From the NCBI GenBank assembly GCA_030386875.1, contig CM059559.1, positions 61,518,392 through 61,582,391 of the forward strand: a stretch of DNA of 64,000 nt. Reading direction: 5' to 3'. Under the pieces are notes generated by a model. The model was given only the letters and a program-made list of their open reading frames with translations. It was not told where the DNA came from and ran no database searches. The stretch is from Morinoia aosen (lineage: Eukaryota > Arthropoda > Malacostraca > Amphipoda > Talitridae). Of the stretch, positions 22,060-31,295 are shown piece by piece. A program made the translations under genes and the position numbers. The stretch's first letter is position 1; each line of letters begins with the position of its first letter.

Positions 22060-23517
22060 ATTATCGCCACTGTTAGTTTGGTAAGTTTCTACCTGGCCTT
22101 TTTCTGGTACACGAGTTTTATGCTGTCCTCGCGCACGGACACGATCAGGTCTACCTGGTCTGTTGAAATAGTCTCGTCTGGACCTACAGTCTCTTGCGTA
22201 GTGTCCTAACTTATTACAACGAAAACAAGCTACATCACGCAGTGAATGCTCGGTGGCTGTCTGATATGAACCTGGTTTGTACCAATCAGTCGGTTTCCTA
22301 GCCACAGTGGTTACCGACACACCTTGTCCTTGACAGACACACACATGATTGTAACAATTCGAGCAACGCTTCGCTTCAGCTGTCTCTAATGCGTGGACTT
22401 CTAGAGTTCCTAATTCACGATCTCCAACAAAAGATTTTACGTGAGGTCTAGCACGGAAAGTTGGTTTTGGGAAATTTGGTCTCGAGTAGGGCCTACGCGT
22501 CCTACCTCTACTTTGAAATCCGCCTCTTGTCATTGTATACACTTCGGCCTCATCATAGGCTGCATCAAAGTTTGATTCGGGAGAATGGTCATCCTCTGCA
22601 AAATAGGTTTCCATAGATCTCTCAGATCGAGTCGCTAATATTTGCTTATCTTCGGGAAAATTGCGAATGACAGCCACAATTCTTTGAAGGAGCTCTTCCG
22701 ACGAGTTAAATGGTTTGTTAAATAGTTTTTTGGAAAAATCTTCTGTTACTAGGGGATTGATGATGGCCATAGCTAACGCAACAATTAAAGTATTCTCGAC
22801 ATACTTATCGAGAGCAACAGGATCGGGACAATTTACTACATAGGGGTGGGCTCTGTTTGAACACTCCGGGCTGGTCATTATTCTGTGGGTTAGCTTACGG
22901 ATTTTGGACAGTATAGCGACAAATTGACTTGCCAGCGCATCATTACGTTTCAGGCGTACGTTTTTTAGATCACAGGCGACTGCGTGCAAAGATCTTTCAC
23001 CCTTTGACACGTAGATATTTTCTAACAGGTGTACGACTTCTTCGAAACTTAATTCATAACCTTCACTAATTATGGAAGCGACAACAGTATTGAAGTCTCC
23101 TACCCGCTTGTCTGCAGTTCGCAATAATAGATTTAATTTTGCTTCTTCCGAATTATCTGACAGCATATTGAAATACGCTCGCACATTCTTTATATGCGTT
23201 TCTAGTGACTTATTTTCTATGAAGTCAGGGTCATTTCTTCGTTTTCTACCTCTGAATTGCGGCAGATCCTGCCCAGCAATTACAACACTAGGTATCGGAC
23301 CGACAATAGAAGTCGTCACAGTGGTAACTGTACTAGTGACAGGGCTAACTGTGGTAGTGACTGCACTGGTAACAGGGGTGACTGTGGTGGTGGTCGCCAT
23401 CGTGATAGGTACAGAAATCGACTTCGCGGAAAAAATAGGAATTGATACTCTTCCTAATCTAGTCACGTACGGTATGGTTCTTATGTACTCGTATCCGTCA
23501 GAGTCACTGTCCGACAT
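22048..23517 (-). CDS. gag: Gypsy Gag protein of unit A
   Basis: An open frame of 489 residues from ATG 23517-23515 to TAA 22050-22048. The N-terminus has a Thr/Val-rich low-complexity run (about residues 40-75), the middle has a capsid-like helical composition, and about residues 430-445 hold one CCHC zinc knuckle (CFRCNKLGHYARDC, spacing 2-4-4), which binds genomic RNA. An extra Cys-rich patch (CSNCYNHVCVC) lies about 45 residues before it. The C-terminus overlaps the -1 frameshift site. This is the only uninterrupted gag in the window; unit C has a frameshift and a stop in the same gene. Confidence 0.85.
   Translation of the reverse strand: MSDSDSDGYEYIRTIPYVTRLGRVSIPIFSAKSISVPITMATTTTVTPVTSAVTTTVSPVTSTVTTVTTSIVGPIPSVVIAGQDLPQFRGRKRRNDPDFIENKSLETHIKNVRAYFNMLSDNSEEAKLNLLLRTADKRVGDFNTVVASIISEGYELSFEEVVHLLENIYVSKGERSLHAVACDLKNVRLKRNDALASQFVAILSKIRKLTHRIMTSPECSNRAHPYVVNCPDPVALDKYVENTLIVALAMAIINPLVTEDFSKKLFNKPFNSSEELLQRIVAVIRNFPEDKQILATRSERSMETYFAEDDHSPESNFDAAYDEAEVYTMTRGGFQSRGRTRRPYSRPNFPKPTFRARPHVKSFVGDRELGTLEVHALETAEAKRCSNCYNHVCVCQGQGVSVTTVARKPTDWYKPGSYQTATEHSLRDVACFRCNKLGHYARDCRSRRDYFNRPGRPDRVRARGQHKTRVPEKGQVETYQTNSGDNFLA
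22054..22060 (-). promoter_or_regulatory. -1 ribosomal frameshift site, gag-pol, unit A
   Basis: On the minus strand the gag codons read AAT TTT TTA GCG TAA, so T-TTT-TTA is a canonical X-XXY-YYZ slippery heptamer ending three bases before the last sense codon plus stop. Slipping back one base enters the pol frame, which is open from a TAA just upstream of the heptamer. Identical in unit C (31283-31289). Confidence 0.7.
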
Positions 23518-24454
23518 ATATACACAATACTCTTATATTCTTAGACCTCTAATTACCTTTAAGAGAAAAATGTTCTACACACATTTAATGAAAATATTCT
23601 ACATACGATAAAATGATAACTTACTTTTTCAGCGGACTTAAAACAGGCTATTTCAGCACTACAAAGTCAAAGCTCGTGAAGGCTGGCAACAAACTGGACA
23701 GAGACAGGCTGCTCCAGCTTACTCTTATGTGCCAGAGGACAATGGGCCCGAGAACAATAGCTACAACTTCCTTCAATTGTTCTAGAGAACAATGGACTAC
23801 CGCCTCACACAAATGCTTCCGCGTACACGCTCTCTCCCACTTACTAGGAATCTGCGTGCTTACTGCACTTGCAATGCCTATGCTGCTCACTGCTCAACTT
23901 CTTATTCATTAATTTTATAATAATGATGTATAATCATTAATTTGAGCGCATGCTTATTTTTAATCCGCAAGCAAACATTATCGGCGTATACTCAGCTTGC
24001 TATGCGAAGCTAGTTGGTGACGTTGAACAATATTTTGGCGATGCGTAGATCTCGTAGATCTTCTCGTTGCTGACGACGGTGCGTAAATGCGTAGATCTCG
24101 TCGACAGACCAGGTTGTTGGTCTGGACCCTTTCACTTCATCTTCTCCTTTGAGTAGCGATGCTCCAGACTGGTGAAGACTGCGTAGCGTGTAGATTTTCG
24201 ATTTTTTCTCCCTCGAAGTTCTTTCCAAGAATTTCGATTTTCTGCGCTGACGTCTTTCTTCCCTTTCTCGATGCTCTGAAGTAATGTGATAACTATGCGA
24301 CGTTACTCCAAACAGGGTGACACTCCTCACACTTAATTAAAATCACGGATCAGCAGAACCGAAGATCAATTCTTGATATCTTTCTTCTTCAATGGGGCAA
24401 TGTGGCAATGTGGATATCTTTAATGTGGCATCCCCATATACTGGCCACCATAAA
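23518..24454 (-). other. Leader of gypsy unit A
   Basis: About 0.94 kb between the 5' LTR and gag. A TGG, where a tRNA primer-binding site should start, lies four bases past the LTR end (minus strand: TTTATGGTGGCC), but I could not match it to a tRNA. A 106-codon frame at 24330-24010 recurs in unit C, but most differences between the copies change amino acids, so coding is doubtful. Confidence 0.5.
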
Positions 24455-24786
24455 TGTTCCGTCCCTTTCCATGTACAGGTCGAAACTAACGCGAATGAGG
24501 TTCGGGGGTGACCCAAATGCAGTAACGTGGTTATCCTTTATTGGTACTTCAGAAATTGGTACAGGCTTCGGTAGTGGCAAAGAGTCTGTTAGATCGGACG
24601 GTAGCGGCTAATACGAAGTGGTGTTACTTCTATAACACATCTGTGATTGGTACAGGTGCTTCCTCGACGGTCACGCTTCCGCTACTGAAGAGCGACGACT
24701 CGTTTAATGCTACCTCTACGTCAGGCCTCCGCTAATGAACGGCGATGTCTCTTGCCGATTCTATTTATATACTCGGCGGGCGCACA
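24455..24786 (-). repeat. 5' LTR of gypsy unit A
   Basis: 332 bases, TG...CA, starting TGTGCGCCCGCC on the minus strand, with a TATATAAAT box 16 bases in. As read, it is identical to the LTR at 28561-28892 in the opposite orientation. Its outer end abuts the truncated unit B with no spacer. Confidence 0.9.
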
Positions 24787-26883
24787 CTAGTAAATTTCTT
24801 TCGTAGGTACATAAAAAATTTTGCGAGTATCGCAAGCCCGCTCTATAATCTTCTGAAGAAAAATGTTGAATTCAATTGGTCTAGAGATTGTCAAAACGCT
24901 TTTGAAAAATTAAAGAATGAACTGTGTGAAAGCACAATCTTGAGTCACCCAAACTTCGATCAAAATTTTCATCTGTTTTGTGATGCATCAAACGTCGGCA
25001 TAGGAGCTGTTTTACTCCAATCATCTACTGATAAAGTTCGAAACATGAGACCTGTCGCATTTTTTTCTAAAACGTTGAATTCCACCCAACGAAGATACTC
25101 AACAACTAAAAAGGAGATGTTTGCTATAGTTGAAGCGTTGAAGTACTTTAAATATCTTGTTTTAGGCTATGATCTGGTCATTTACACCGATCATAAGCCT
25201 TTAGTTCCTTTATTTTCAAAGAAATTGCCTGAAGACAACACGCTCGCTAGATGGAGTATTTATGTCCAAGCTTTTGATGCCAAACTAAAGTATTTTTCTG
25301 GGAAAGCGAATAGTGCCGCCGATGCATTAAGTGGATTAAATCATGACAAAAATCCTTTAACAGAAAGAGAACTATTAGAGTGTTCTGAATTAACCCCGGA
25401 TGTAGAGACTTTTCCCGTTGTAACCAGGCTGCAAGCCGCTGCTGCGGGTAACAAATGTAACAAGCCGGTGACTGAGGAAGAGTTCGAGGAGACAATGCCA
25501 GGAAGTAAGGACGGAAGAAACAACAACAGTTCTGCTGAACAGCAGACAGACCCCAGACGTGAACCCAGTGACTTTAATAGCAGACAGAAAACGTGCTTAT
25601 GCAGACTGGATAACGTTAACAAGACTACAGACCATTCAAGTATTAACGACAACTGGTCGTTAGACGAATTTAAACGTGAACAAGATAGTGATCCCTTTTG
25701 TTCTGAAATAATGGATGCCCTAGAGAATGCAACAAAAGTTACTAATACTGACATGAATGAATTTCTGATTATGAATGACATTTTGTATAAAAGACGAAGA
25801 ATTGACAACAGACCCAGCACCATTCTGACTATTGTGGTGCCATATACTCTGCTACACAAGACAATTCTATTCATCCATAATTTGTCCCATACAGATTTGA
25901 ATCATACCTTGTTTAAGTTTAAATTAAAATATTTTCATCCGTACGAACGGACAATTACACGCAAAATTGTTGAATCTTGTGACATCTGTAAGATTCTAAA
26001 ATCACGAATATCGACGCCGATTAAAATTCTAAATGCTCCAATTGGAACACGATGTTTTCAAACGGTCAGCATGGACTTCTACGGTCCATTAACAATGACA
26101 GACAATGGGAACAAATATATTCTTGTCATTATCGACCTATTTTCCCGTTTTGTTAAATTATATTCGACTAGTGACCGATGTACAGAGACTGTTACAGATT
26201 GTCTATGGAATCTTTGCTGTTTGTTCGGTACCCCGGACGTATTGCTGTCCGACAACGCTTTAGAATTTAAATCATCTAATGTGAGAAATTTCACAAAAGG
26301 ACTTTCTATCTTAAAAAGGGAAGTTCTGGCTTATTCCCCTTTTTCTAATGGCATTGTTGAGCGGTGTAATGGAAAAATTCGACACCTGCTCAAGTTATCC
26401 CTAAATTTTCTTACTCATAATGAGTGGGATAGATTATTGGATATTGTGGAGAATTCGATTAACAATAGTTTTAATGAAACTTTAGGCGATACCCCCGCAT
26501 ACACGGTTTTCGGTAGAGATACGTGTGTGTATATTAGTTCTACTAATTTAGAAGACTTCAATGTTGCGACTACATATGAAGATGTTCAAAAACAAAAATT
26601 TAAAGAGTCATCTATTGTAGTGAACAATATTAGAAATGCAATCATTAACGCTACAATCGAAAGAACTACCTATAGAAACGTGAAACGTCGCGATAAAAAC
26701 TTAAAAGTGACGGACCGTGTACTAGTAAAAAATCATGCCAAAAAACACAAACTACAGCTAAATTTCTTAGGACCAGGTATCATTGAAAGGCTAGGTAAAA
26801 ATTACGCAGATATTAAGATCGGTAACAAGATTATCCGATCGAACTTAAACCATGTACTGCCTTTAGATAAGTTAAAAAGGTAA
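24787..26883 (+). CDS. pol: Gypsy pol 3' half of unit B: RT end, RNase H, integrase
   Basis: Continuous frame of about 698 codons to TAA 26881-26883. It begins with the RT thumb (NFFRRYIKNFASIA), then RNase H with FCDASNVGIG, TTKKEMFAIVEAL and YTDHKPL, a linker of about 100 residues, and the integrase: zinc finger with His-x4-His and CDIC, catalytic MDFYGP and LLSDNALEF Asp residues, and Glu in NGIVERCNGK. It ends with a GPY/F-like module (FLGPGIIERLGKNY). Integrase inserts the cDNA into the host genome. No internal stop, so this is the best-preserved integrase of the three units. In the same frame it runs upstream for 14 codons into the antisense LTR of unit A, giving an accidental fused ATG at 24745. 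Lacking promoter, gag and most of RT, it is not autonomous. Confidence 0.85.
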   Translation, partial: LVNFFRRYIKNFASIASPLYNLLKKNVEFNWSRDCQNAFEKLKNELCESTILSHPNFDQNFHLFCDASNVGIGAVLLQSSTDKVRNMRPVAFFSKTLNSTQRRYSTTKKEMFAIVEALKYFKYLVLGYDLVIYTDHKPLVPLFSKKLPEDNTLARWSIYVQAFDAKLKYFSGKANSAADALSGLNHDKNPLTERELLECSELTPDVETFPVVTRLQAAAAGNKCNKPVTEEEFEETMPGSKDGRNNNSSAEQQTDPRREPSDFNSRQKTCLCRLDNVNKTTDHSSINDNWSLDEFKREQDSDPFCSEIMDALENATKVTNTDMNEFLIMNDILYKRRRIDNRPSTILTIVVPYTLLHKTILFIHNLSHTDLNHTLFKFKLKYFHPYERTITRKIVESCDICKILKSRISTPIKILNAPIGTRCFQTVSMDFYGPLTMTDNGNKYILVIIDLFSRFVKLYSTSDRCTETVTDCLWNLCCLFGTPDVLLSDNALEFKSSNVRNFTKGLSILKREVLAYSPFSNGIVERCNGKIRHLLKLSLNFLTHNEWDRLLDIVENSINNSFNETLGDTPAYTVFGRDTCVYISSTNLEDFNVATTYEDVQKQKFKESSIVVNNIRNAIINATIERTTYRNVKRRDKNLKVTDRVLVKNHAKKHKLQLNFLGPGIIERLGKNYADIKIGNKIIRSNLNHVLPLDKLKR

Positions 26884-28541
26884 AATTGTCAACCTAGTTT
26901 GGAACTGTTCATTCCATATATTCCGAAATTGCCATTCCATATATGTATTTAAATGGTATTTAGCTTGTAAGTGCGTTCTATGAGTTTTAGCTTGTAAGTG
27001 CGTTCTATGAGTTTTTAGCCTGTATGTGCGTTCTATGAGTTTCTTTCTTAAGACTTTATGTATGTCTTGCGTTAGGAAATATTGTGTTGCGCAAACACCT
27101 TGTGACGAGATGTTGAGCTTCGGATGTTGTCATACTGTTGTTGCGACATCAAAAGCTGTGTTCGTCAAGCCGTAAGCTAGAGTTGATAAACTTAGGTGCA
27201 ATCTTGGAAATGTCAACACGAGAGTGCGAGTGCGAAACCCGCGAGAACTGCATCGCATCTGCCACAGCTCGTTTGAAAACAATGTCAGGCATTGTAGTTG
27301 GAATGAATGTGTCTTAATGAGAAGGAAGCGTTGCCTTAGTATAAAACGAGAATTGTTTACTTTGAACTTGTGGCCATGCTGATCTCCTGTCTCGGTTCCT
27401 TTCAGATTCCTTGGGCGACTCCTGAACAACTATTTGCAGTTCCACCTCAAGTTGGCGCATAACAATACAACGCTAGACTTCCGCATTCATTCACTGCTTA
27501 TTTTGAACACTCTTAAATCCCGATGTGTACCGGGGGTAACAATCAACTCTGGCAGCCGCAGGAAACAACGATCGTTTTCGGAATCAGTGTACCGAAAGAA
27601 GTATTACAAGAAGCTTATTGCAAATTCAGATTGTTCCTGAACCTCGATTCCCCGTTGCGCACACGTATTTTGGTATATGAATCCGGAGACGACATCGAAC
27701 TAGTTTTCAAAATCACAATCGCTGCATTCCCAGCAAACATCCAGTGAAGAAATAAGTTTTCTACATCTGAAAGTGCTACAAACAATATAAATTGTGTGGA
27801 GGTACACATACAAGATAGATCTGAATATTTTCAGAATATTTCTTTTAGAATATATTGTCTTAGAATATTTCTTTTTATACGGAAAATTACGTGTTCTTGG
27901 TGTCGTTAATTATATCCTTTGATGTTGTTTTACTCGCCCTATGGAAATGTTTTGTTTCAAGATAAGGAGACGAATTATTTGTATTGCGAATAAAAACCAA
28001 ATTGCACGCTTGTAGCTTGGTTGAATTGAATTAGTTCATTTATTGATTATTCTATTCAATTTACTTTCAATATTTAATTTAGCTGAATTGAAATAAGTTA
28101 ATTTGAATCGTAGAATGATTTGAATCCTGAGGAGAAGCAATCAACTTTTACCTTGCCATTTGTAGTAATGCAATATATTGTCTTCCGTATATAAATTTAT
28201 ACTCTATATCTTTATATAATATAGATTTATGATGGATTTTTCCTTCTAAATTTTTCATTTGCATAAAAAATTGTGTTTCTCGACTTGACGGTATGTGTCC
28301 AGTTTGTTCAAAAAGTGTACCTTATGGAGATGATTTATTACGTACGTGATTTGATTTTTGATTTCGATAAGTTAATAAAATTGTGTGGTGTATCCAATGG
28401 TGAACATCGGAAGCATTTTGTGTCATACGTTCTGATCTGTTCGAATTAATTTGACGGATTGTAAGAATAATTGATAGTCAAAGGAAAATCAAAGTTAATT
28501 GAATAACGTTTTAAAAATTTTTATTGTAATAAAGAATTTTT
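26884..28541 (+). other. Post-integrase 3' region of unit B
   Basis: Noncoding or weakly coding 1.66 kb. Three tandem units of about 25 bases occur at 26960-27042. At about 27379-27404 a pyrimidine-rich tract ending TTTCAG precedes a short frame (IPWATPEQLFAVPPQ), and a 74-codon ATG frame follows at 27523-27747 (GISVPKEVLQEAYCKF, ILVYESGDDIELVF). These could be remnants of an accessory or envelope-like ORF made from spliced RNA, but no family is recognised and unit A carries the same sequence, so no test of selection is possible here. Confidence 0.5.
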
Positions 28542-28560
28542 AAAGGTGGGGGGAGCATTA
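28542..28560 (+). promoter_or_regulatory. Polypurine tract of unit B
   Basis: AAAGGTGGGGGGAGCATTA immediately before the LTR, identical to the tract of unit A. Confidence 0.8.
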
Positions 28561-28892
28561 TGTGCGCCCGCCGAGTATATAAATAGAATCGGCAAGAGAC
28601 ATCGCCGTTCATTAGCGGAGGCCTGACGTAGAGGTAGCATTAAACGAGTCGTCGCTCTTCAGTAGCGGAAGCGTGACCGTCGAGGAAGCACCTGTACCAA
28701 TCACAGATGTGTTATAGAAGTAACACCACTTCGTATTAGCCGCTACCGTCCGATCTAACAGACTCTTTGCCACTACCGAAGCCTGTACCAATTTCTGAAG
28801 TACCAATAAAGGATAACCACGTTACTGCATTTGGGTCACCCCCGAACCTCATTCGCGTTAGTTTCGACCTGTACATGGAAAGGGACGGAACA
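28561..28892 (+). repeat. LTR shared by gypsy units B and C
   Basis: 332 bases from TGTGCGCCCGCC to GGGACGGAACA. It is the 3' LTR of B and the 5' LTR of C. A TATATAAAT box lies at about 28576, so transcription would start within the first 60 or so bases. Its end is fixed by comparison with the LTR at 15830-16147, where similarity stops exactly after the final CA. Confidence 0.9.
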
Positions 28893-29826
28893 TTTATGGT
28901 GGCCAGTATATGGGGATGCCACATTAAAGATATCCACATTGCCACATTGCCCCATTGAAGAAGAAAGATATCAAGAATTGATCTTCGGTTCTGCTGATCC
29001 GTGATTTTAATTAAGTGTGAGGAGTGTCACCCTGTTTGGAGTAACGTCGCATAGTTATCACATTACTTCAGAGCATCGAGAAAAGGAAGAAAGACGTCAG
29101 CGCAGAAAAACGAAATTCTTGGAAAGAACTTCGAGGGAGAAAAAATCGAAAATTTACACGCTACGCAGTCTTCACCAGTCTGGAGCATCGCTACTCAAAG
29201 GAGAAGATGAAGTGAAAGGGTCCAGACCAACAACCTGGTCTGTCGACGAGATCTACGCATTTACGCACCGTCATCTGCAACGAGAAGATCTACGAGATCT
29301 ACGCATCGCCAAAATATTGTTCAACGTCACCAACTAGCTTCGCATAGCAAGCTGAGTATACGCCGATAATGTTTGCTTGCGGATTAAAAATAAGCATGCG
29401 CTCAAATTAATGATTATACATCATTATTATAAAATTATTGAATAAGAAGTTGAGCAGTGAGCAGCATAGGCATTGCAAGTGCAGTAAGCACGCAGATTCC
29501 TGGGAGTGGGAGAGCGTGTACGCGGAAACATTTGTGTGAAACGGTAGTCCATTGTTCTCTAGAACAATTGAAGGAAGTTGTAGCTATTGTTCTCGGGCCC
29601 ATTGTCCTCTAGCACATAAGAGTAAGCCGGAGCAGCCTGTCTCTGTCCAGTTTGTTGCCAGCCTTCACGAGCTTTGACTTTGTGGTGCTGAAATAGCCTG
29701 TTTTAAGTCCGCTGAAAATGTGAGTTATCATTTTATTGTATGTAGAATATTTTCATTATATGTGTGTAGAACATTTTTCGCTTAAAGGTAATTAGAGGTC
29801 TAAGAATATAGGAGTATTGTGTATTT

Positions 29827-31295
29827 ATGTCGGACAGTGACTCTGACGGATACGAGTACATAAGAACCATACCGTACGTGACTAGATTAGGAAGAGTATC
29901 AATTCCTATTTTTTCCGCGAAGTCGATTTCTGTACCTATCACGATGGCGACCACCACCACAGTCACATTGTTACCAGTGCAGTCACTACCACAGTTAGCC
30001 CTGTCACTAGTACAGTTACCACTGTGACGACTTCTATTGTCGGTCCGATACCTAGTGTTGTAATTGCTGGGCAGGATCTGCCGCAATTCAGAGGTAGAAA
30101 ACGAAGAAATGACCCTGACTTCATAGAAAATAAGTCACTAGAAACGCATATAAAGAATGTGCGAGCGTATTTCAATATGCTGTCAGATAATTCGGAAGAA
30201 GCAAAATTAAATCTATTATTGCGAACTGCAGACAAGCGGGTAGGAGACTTCAATACTGTTGTCGCTTCCATAATTAGTGAAGGTTATGAATTAAGTTTCG
30301 AAGAAGTCGTACACCTGTTAGAAAATATCTACGTGTCAAAGGGTGAAAGATCTTTGCACACAGTCGCCTGTGATCTAAATAACGTACGCCTGAAACGTAA
30401 TGATGCGCTGGCAAGTCAATTTGTCGCTATACTGTCCAAAATCCGTAAGCTAACCCACAGAATAATGACCAGCCCGGAGTGTTCAAACAGTGCCCACCCC
30501 TATGTAGTAAATTGTCCCGATCCTGTTGCTCTCGATAAGTATGTCGAGAATACTTTAATTGTTGCGTTAGCTATGGCCATCATCAATCCCCTAGTAACAA
30601 AAGATTTTTCCAAAAAACTATTTAACAAACCATTTAACTCGTCGGAAGAGCTCCTTCAAAGAATTGTGGCTGTCATTCGCAATTTTCCCGAAGATAAGCA
30701 AATATTAGCGACTCGATCTGAGAGATCTATGGAAATCTATTTTGCAGAGGATGACCATTCTCCCGAATCAAACTTTGATGCAGCCTGTGATGAGACCGAA
30801 GTGTATACAATGACAAGAGGCGGATTTCAAGGTAGAGGTAGGACGCGTAGGCCCTACTCGAGACCAAATTTCCCAAAACCAACTTTCCGTGCTAGACCTC
30901 ACGTAAAATCTTTTGTTGGAGATCGTGAATTAGGAACTCTAGAAGTCCAGGCATTAGAGACAGCTGAAGCAAAGCGTTGCTCGAATTGTTACAATCATGT
31001 GTGTGTCTGTCAAGGATAAGGTGTGTCGGTAACCACTGTGGCTAGGAAACCGACTGATTGGTACAAACCAGGTTCATATCAGACAGCCACCGAGCATTCA
31101 CTGCGTGACGTAGCTTGTTTTCGTTGTAATAAGTTAGGACACTACGCAAGAGACTGTAGGTCCAGACGAGACTATTTCAACAGACCAGGTAGACCTGATC
31201 GTGTCCGTGCGCGAGGACAGCATAAAACTCGTGTACCAGAAAAAGGCCAGGTAGAAACTTACCAAACTAACAGTGGCGATAATTTTTTAGCGTAA
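29827..31295 (+). pseudogene. gag: Gypsy gag of unit C, disrupted
   Basis: Same protein as the unit A gag, starting at ATG 29827. It is broken twice: in the Thr/Val-rich run at about 29965 a short change with net loss of one base shifts the frame (A has CACCCCTGTTACC, C has CACATTGTTACC), and a CAA-to-TAA change stops it at 31017-31019, just before the zinc knuckle (CFRCNKLGHYARDC at about 31110-31152). The frame reopens from about 31023 to the gag stop at 31293-31295. Confidence 0.85.
31283..31289 (+). promoter_or_regulatory. -1 ribosomal frameshift site, gag-pol, unit C
   Basis: T-TTT-TTA in the gag frame, followed by GCG TAA. Same sequence and position as in unit A. The pol frame reads AGC GTA AGC after the slip. 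Confidence 0.7.

Larger units (their letters stand above)
15830..24786 (-). mobile_element. Ty3/gypsy LTR retrotransposon, unit A, full-length but decayed
   Basis: In minus-strand order: 5' LTR (24786-24455), leader, gag, pol (protease, RT, RNase H, integrase), a 1.68-kb 3' region, polypurine tract, 3' LTR (16147-15830). Both LTRs run TG...CA. Flanks are CTAC at the left and CTAG at the right, so a four-base target duplication would have one mismatch; the right flank is itself gypsy sequence (unit B). Pol is interrupted by two single-base deletions, a nonsense mutation and a deletion of about 190 bases; gag is open. Confidence 0.9.
24787..28892 (+). mobile_element. Gypsy unit B, 5'-truncated
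   Basis: Plus-strand gypsy copy that starts abruptly in the C-terminal part of RT (CTAGTAAATTTC) exactly at the LTR terminus of unit A, and runs through RNase H, integrase, the 3' region and the polypurine tract to an LTR at 28561-28892. That LTR also serves as the 5' LTR of unit C, so B and C form an LTR-sharing tandem. The first 948 bases overlap in content with the end of C (33612-34559). Confidence 0.85.

Noticed and set aside
24010-24330. 106-codon basic frame in the gypsy leader (also at 29017-29337)
   Set aside because: Four of about six differences between the two copies change amino acids and there is no recognised domain; more likely untranslated leader.
24745-26883. 712-codon ORF as a single natural gene
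   Set aside because: Its first 14 codons are antisense LTR of another element; only 24787 onward is real pol.
28767-28958. 63-codon frame spanning the LTR end and leader
   Set aside because: It crosses the LTR boundary and exists only because the LTR happens to be open there; the 3' LTR of unit A does not support it.
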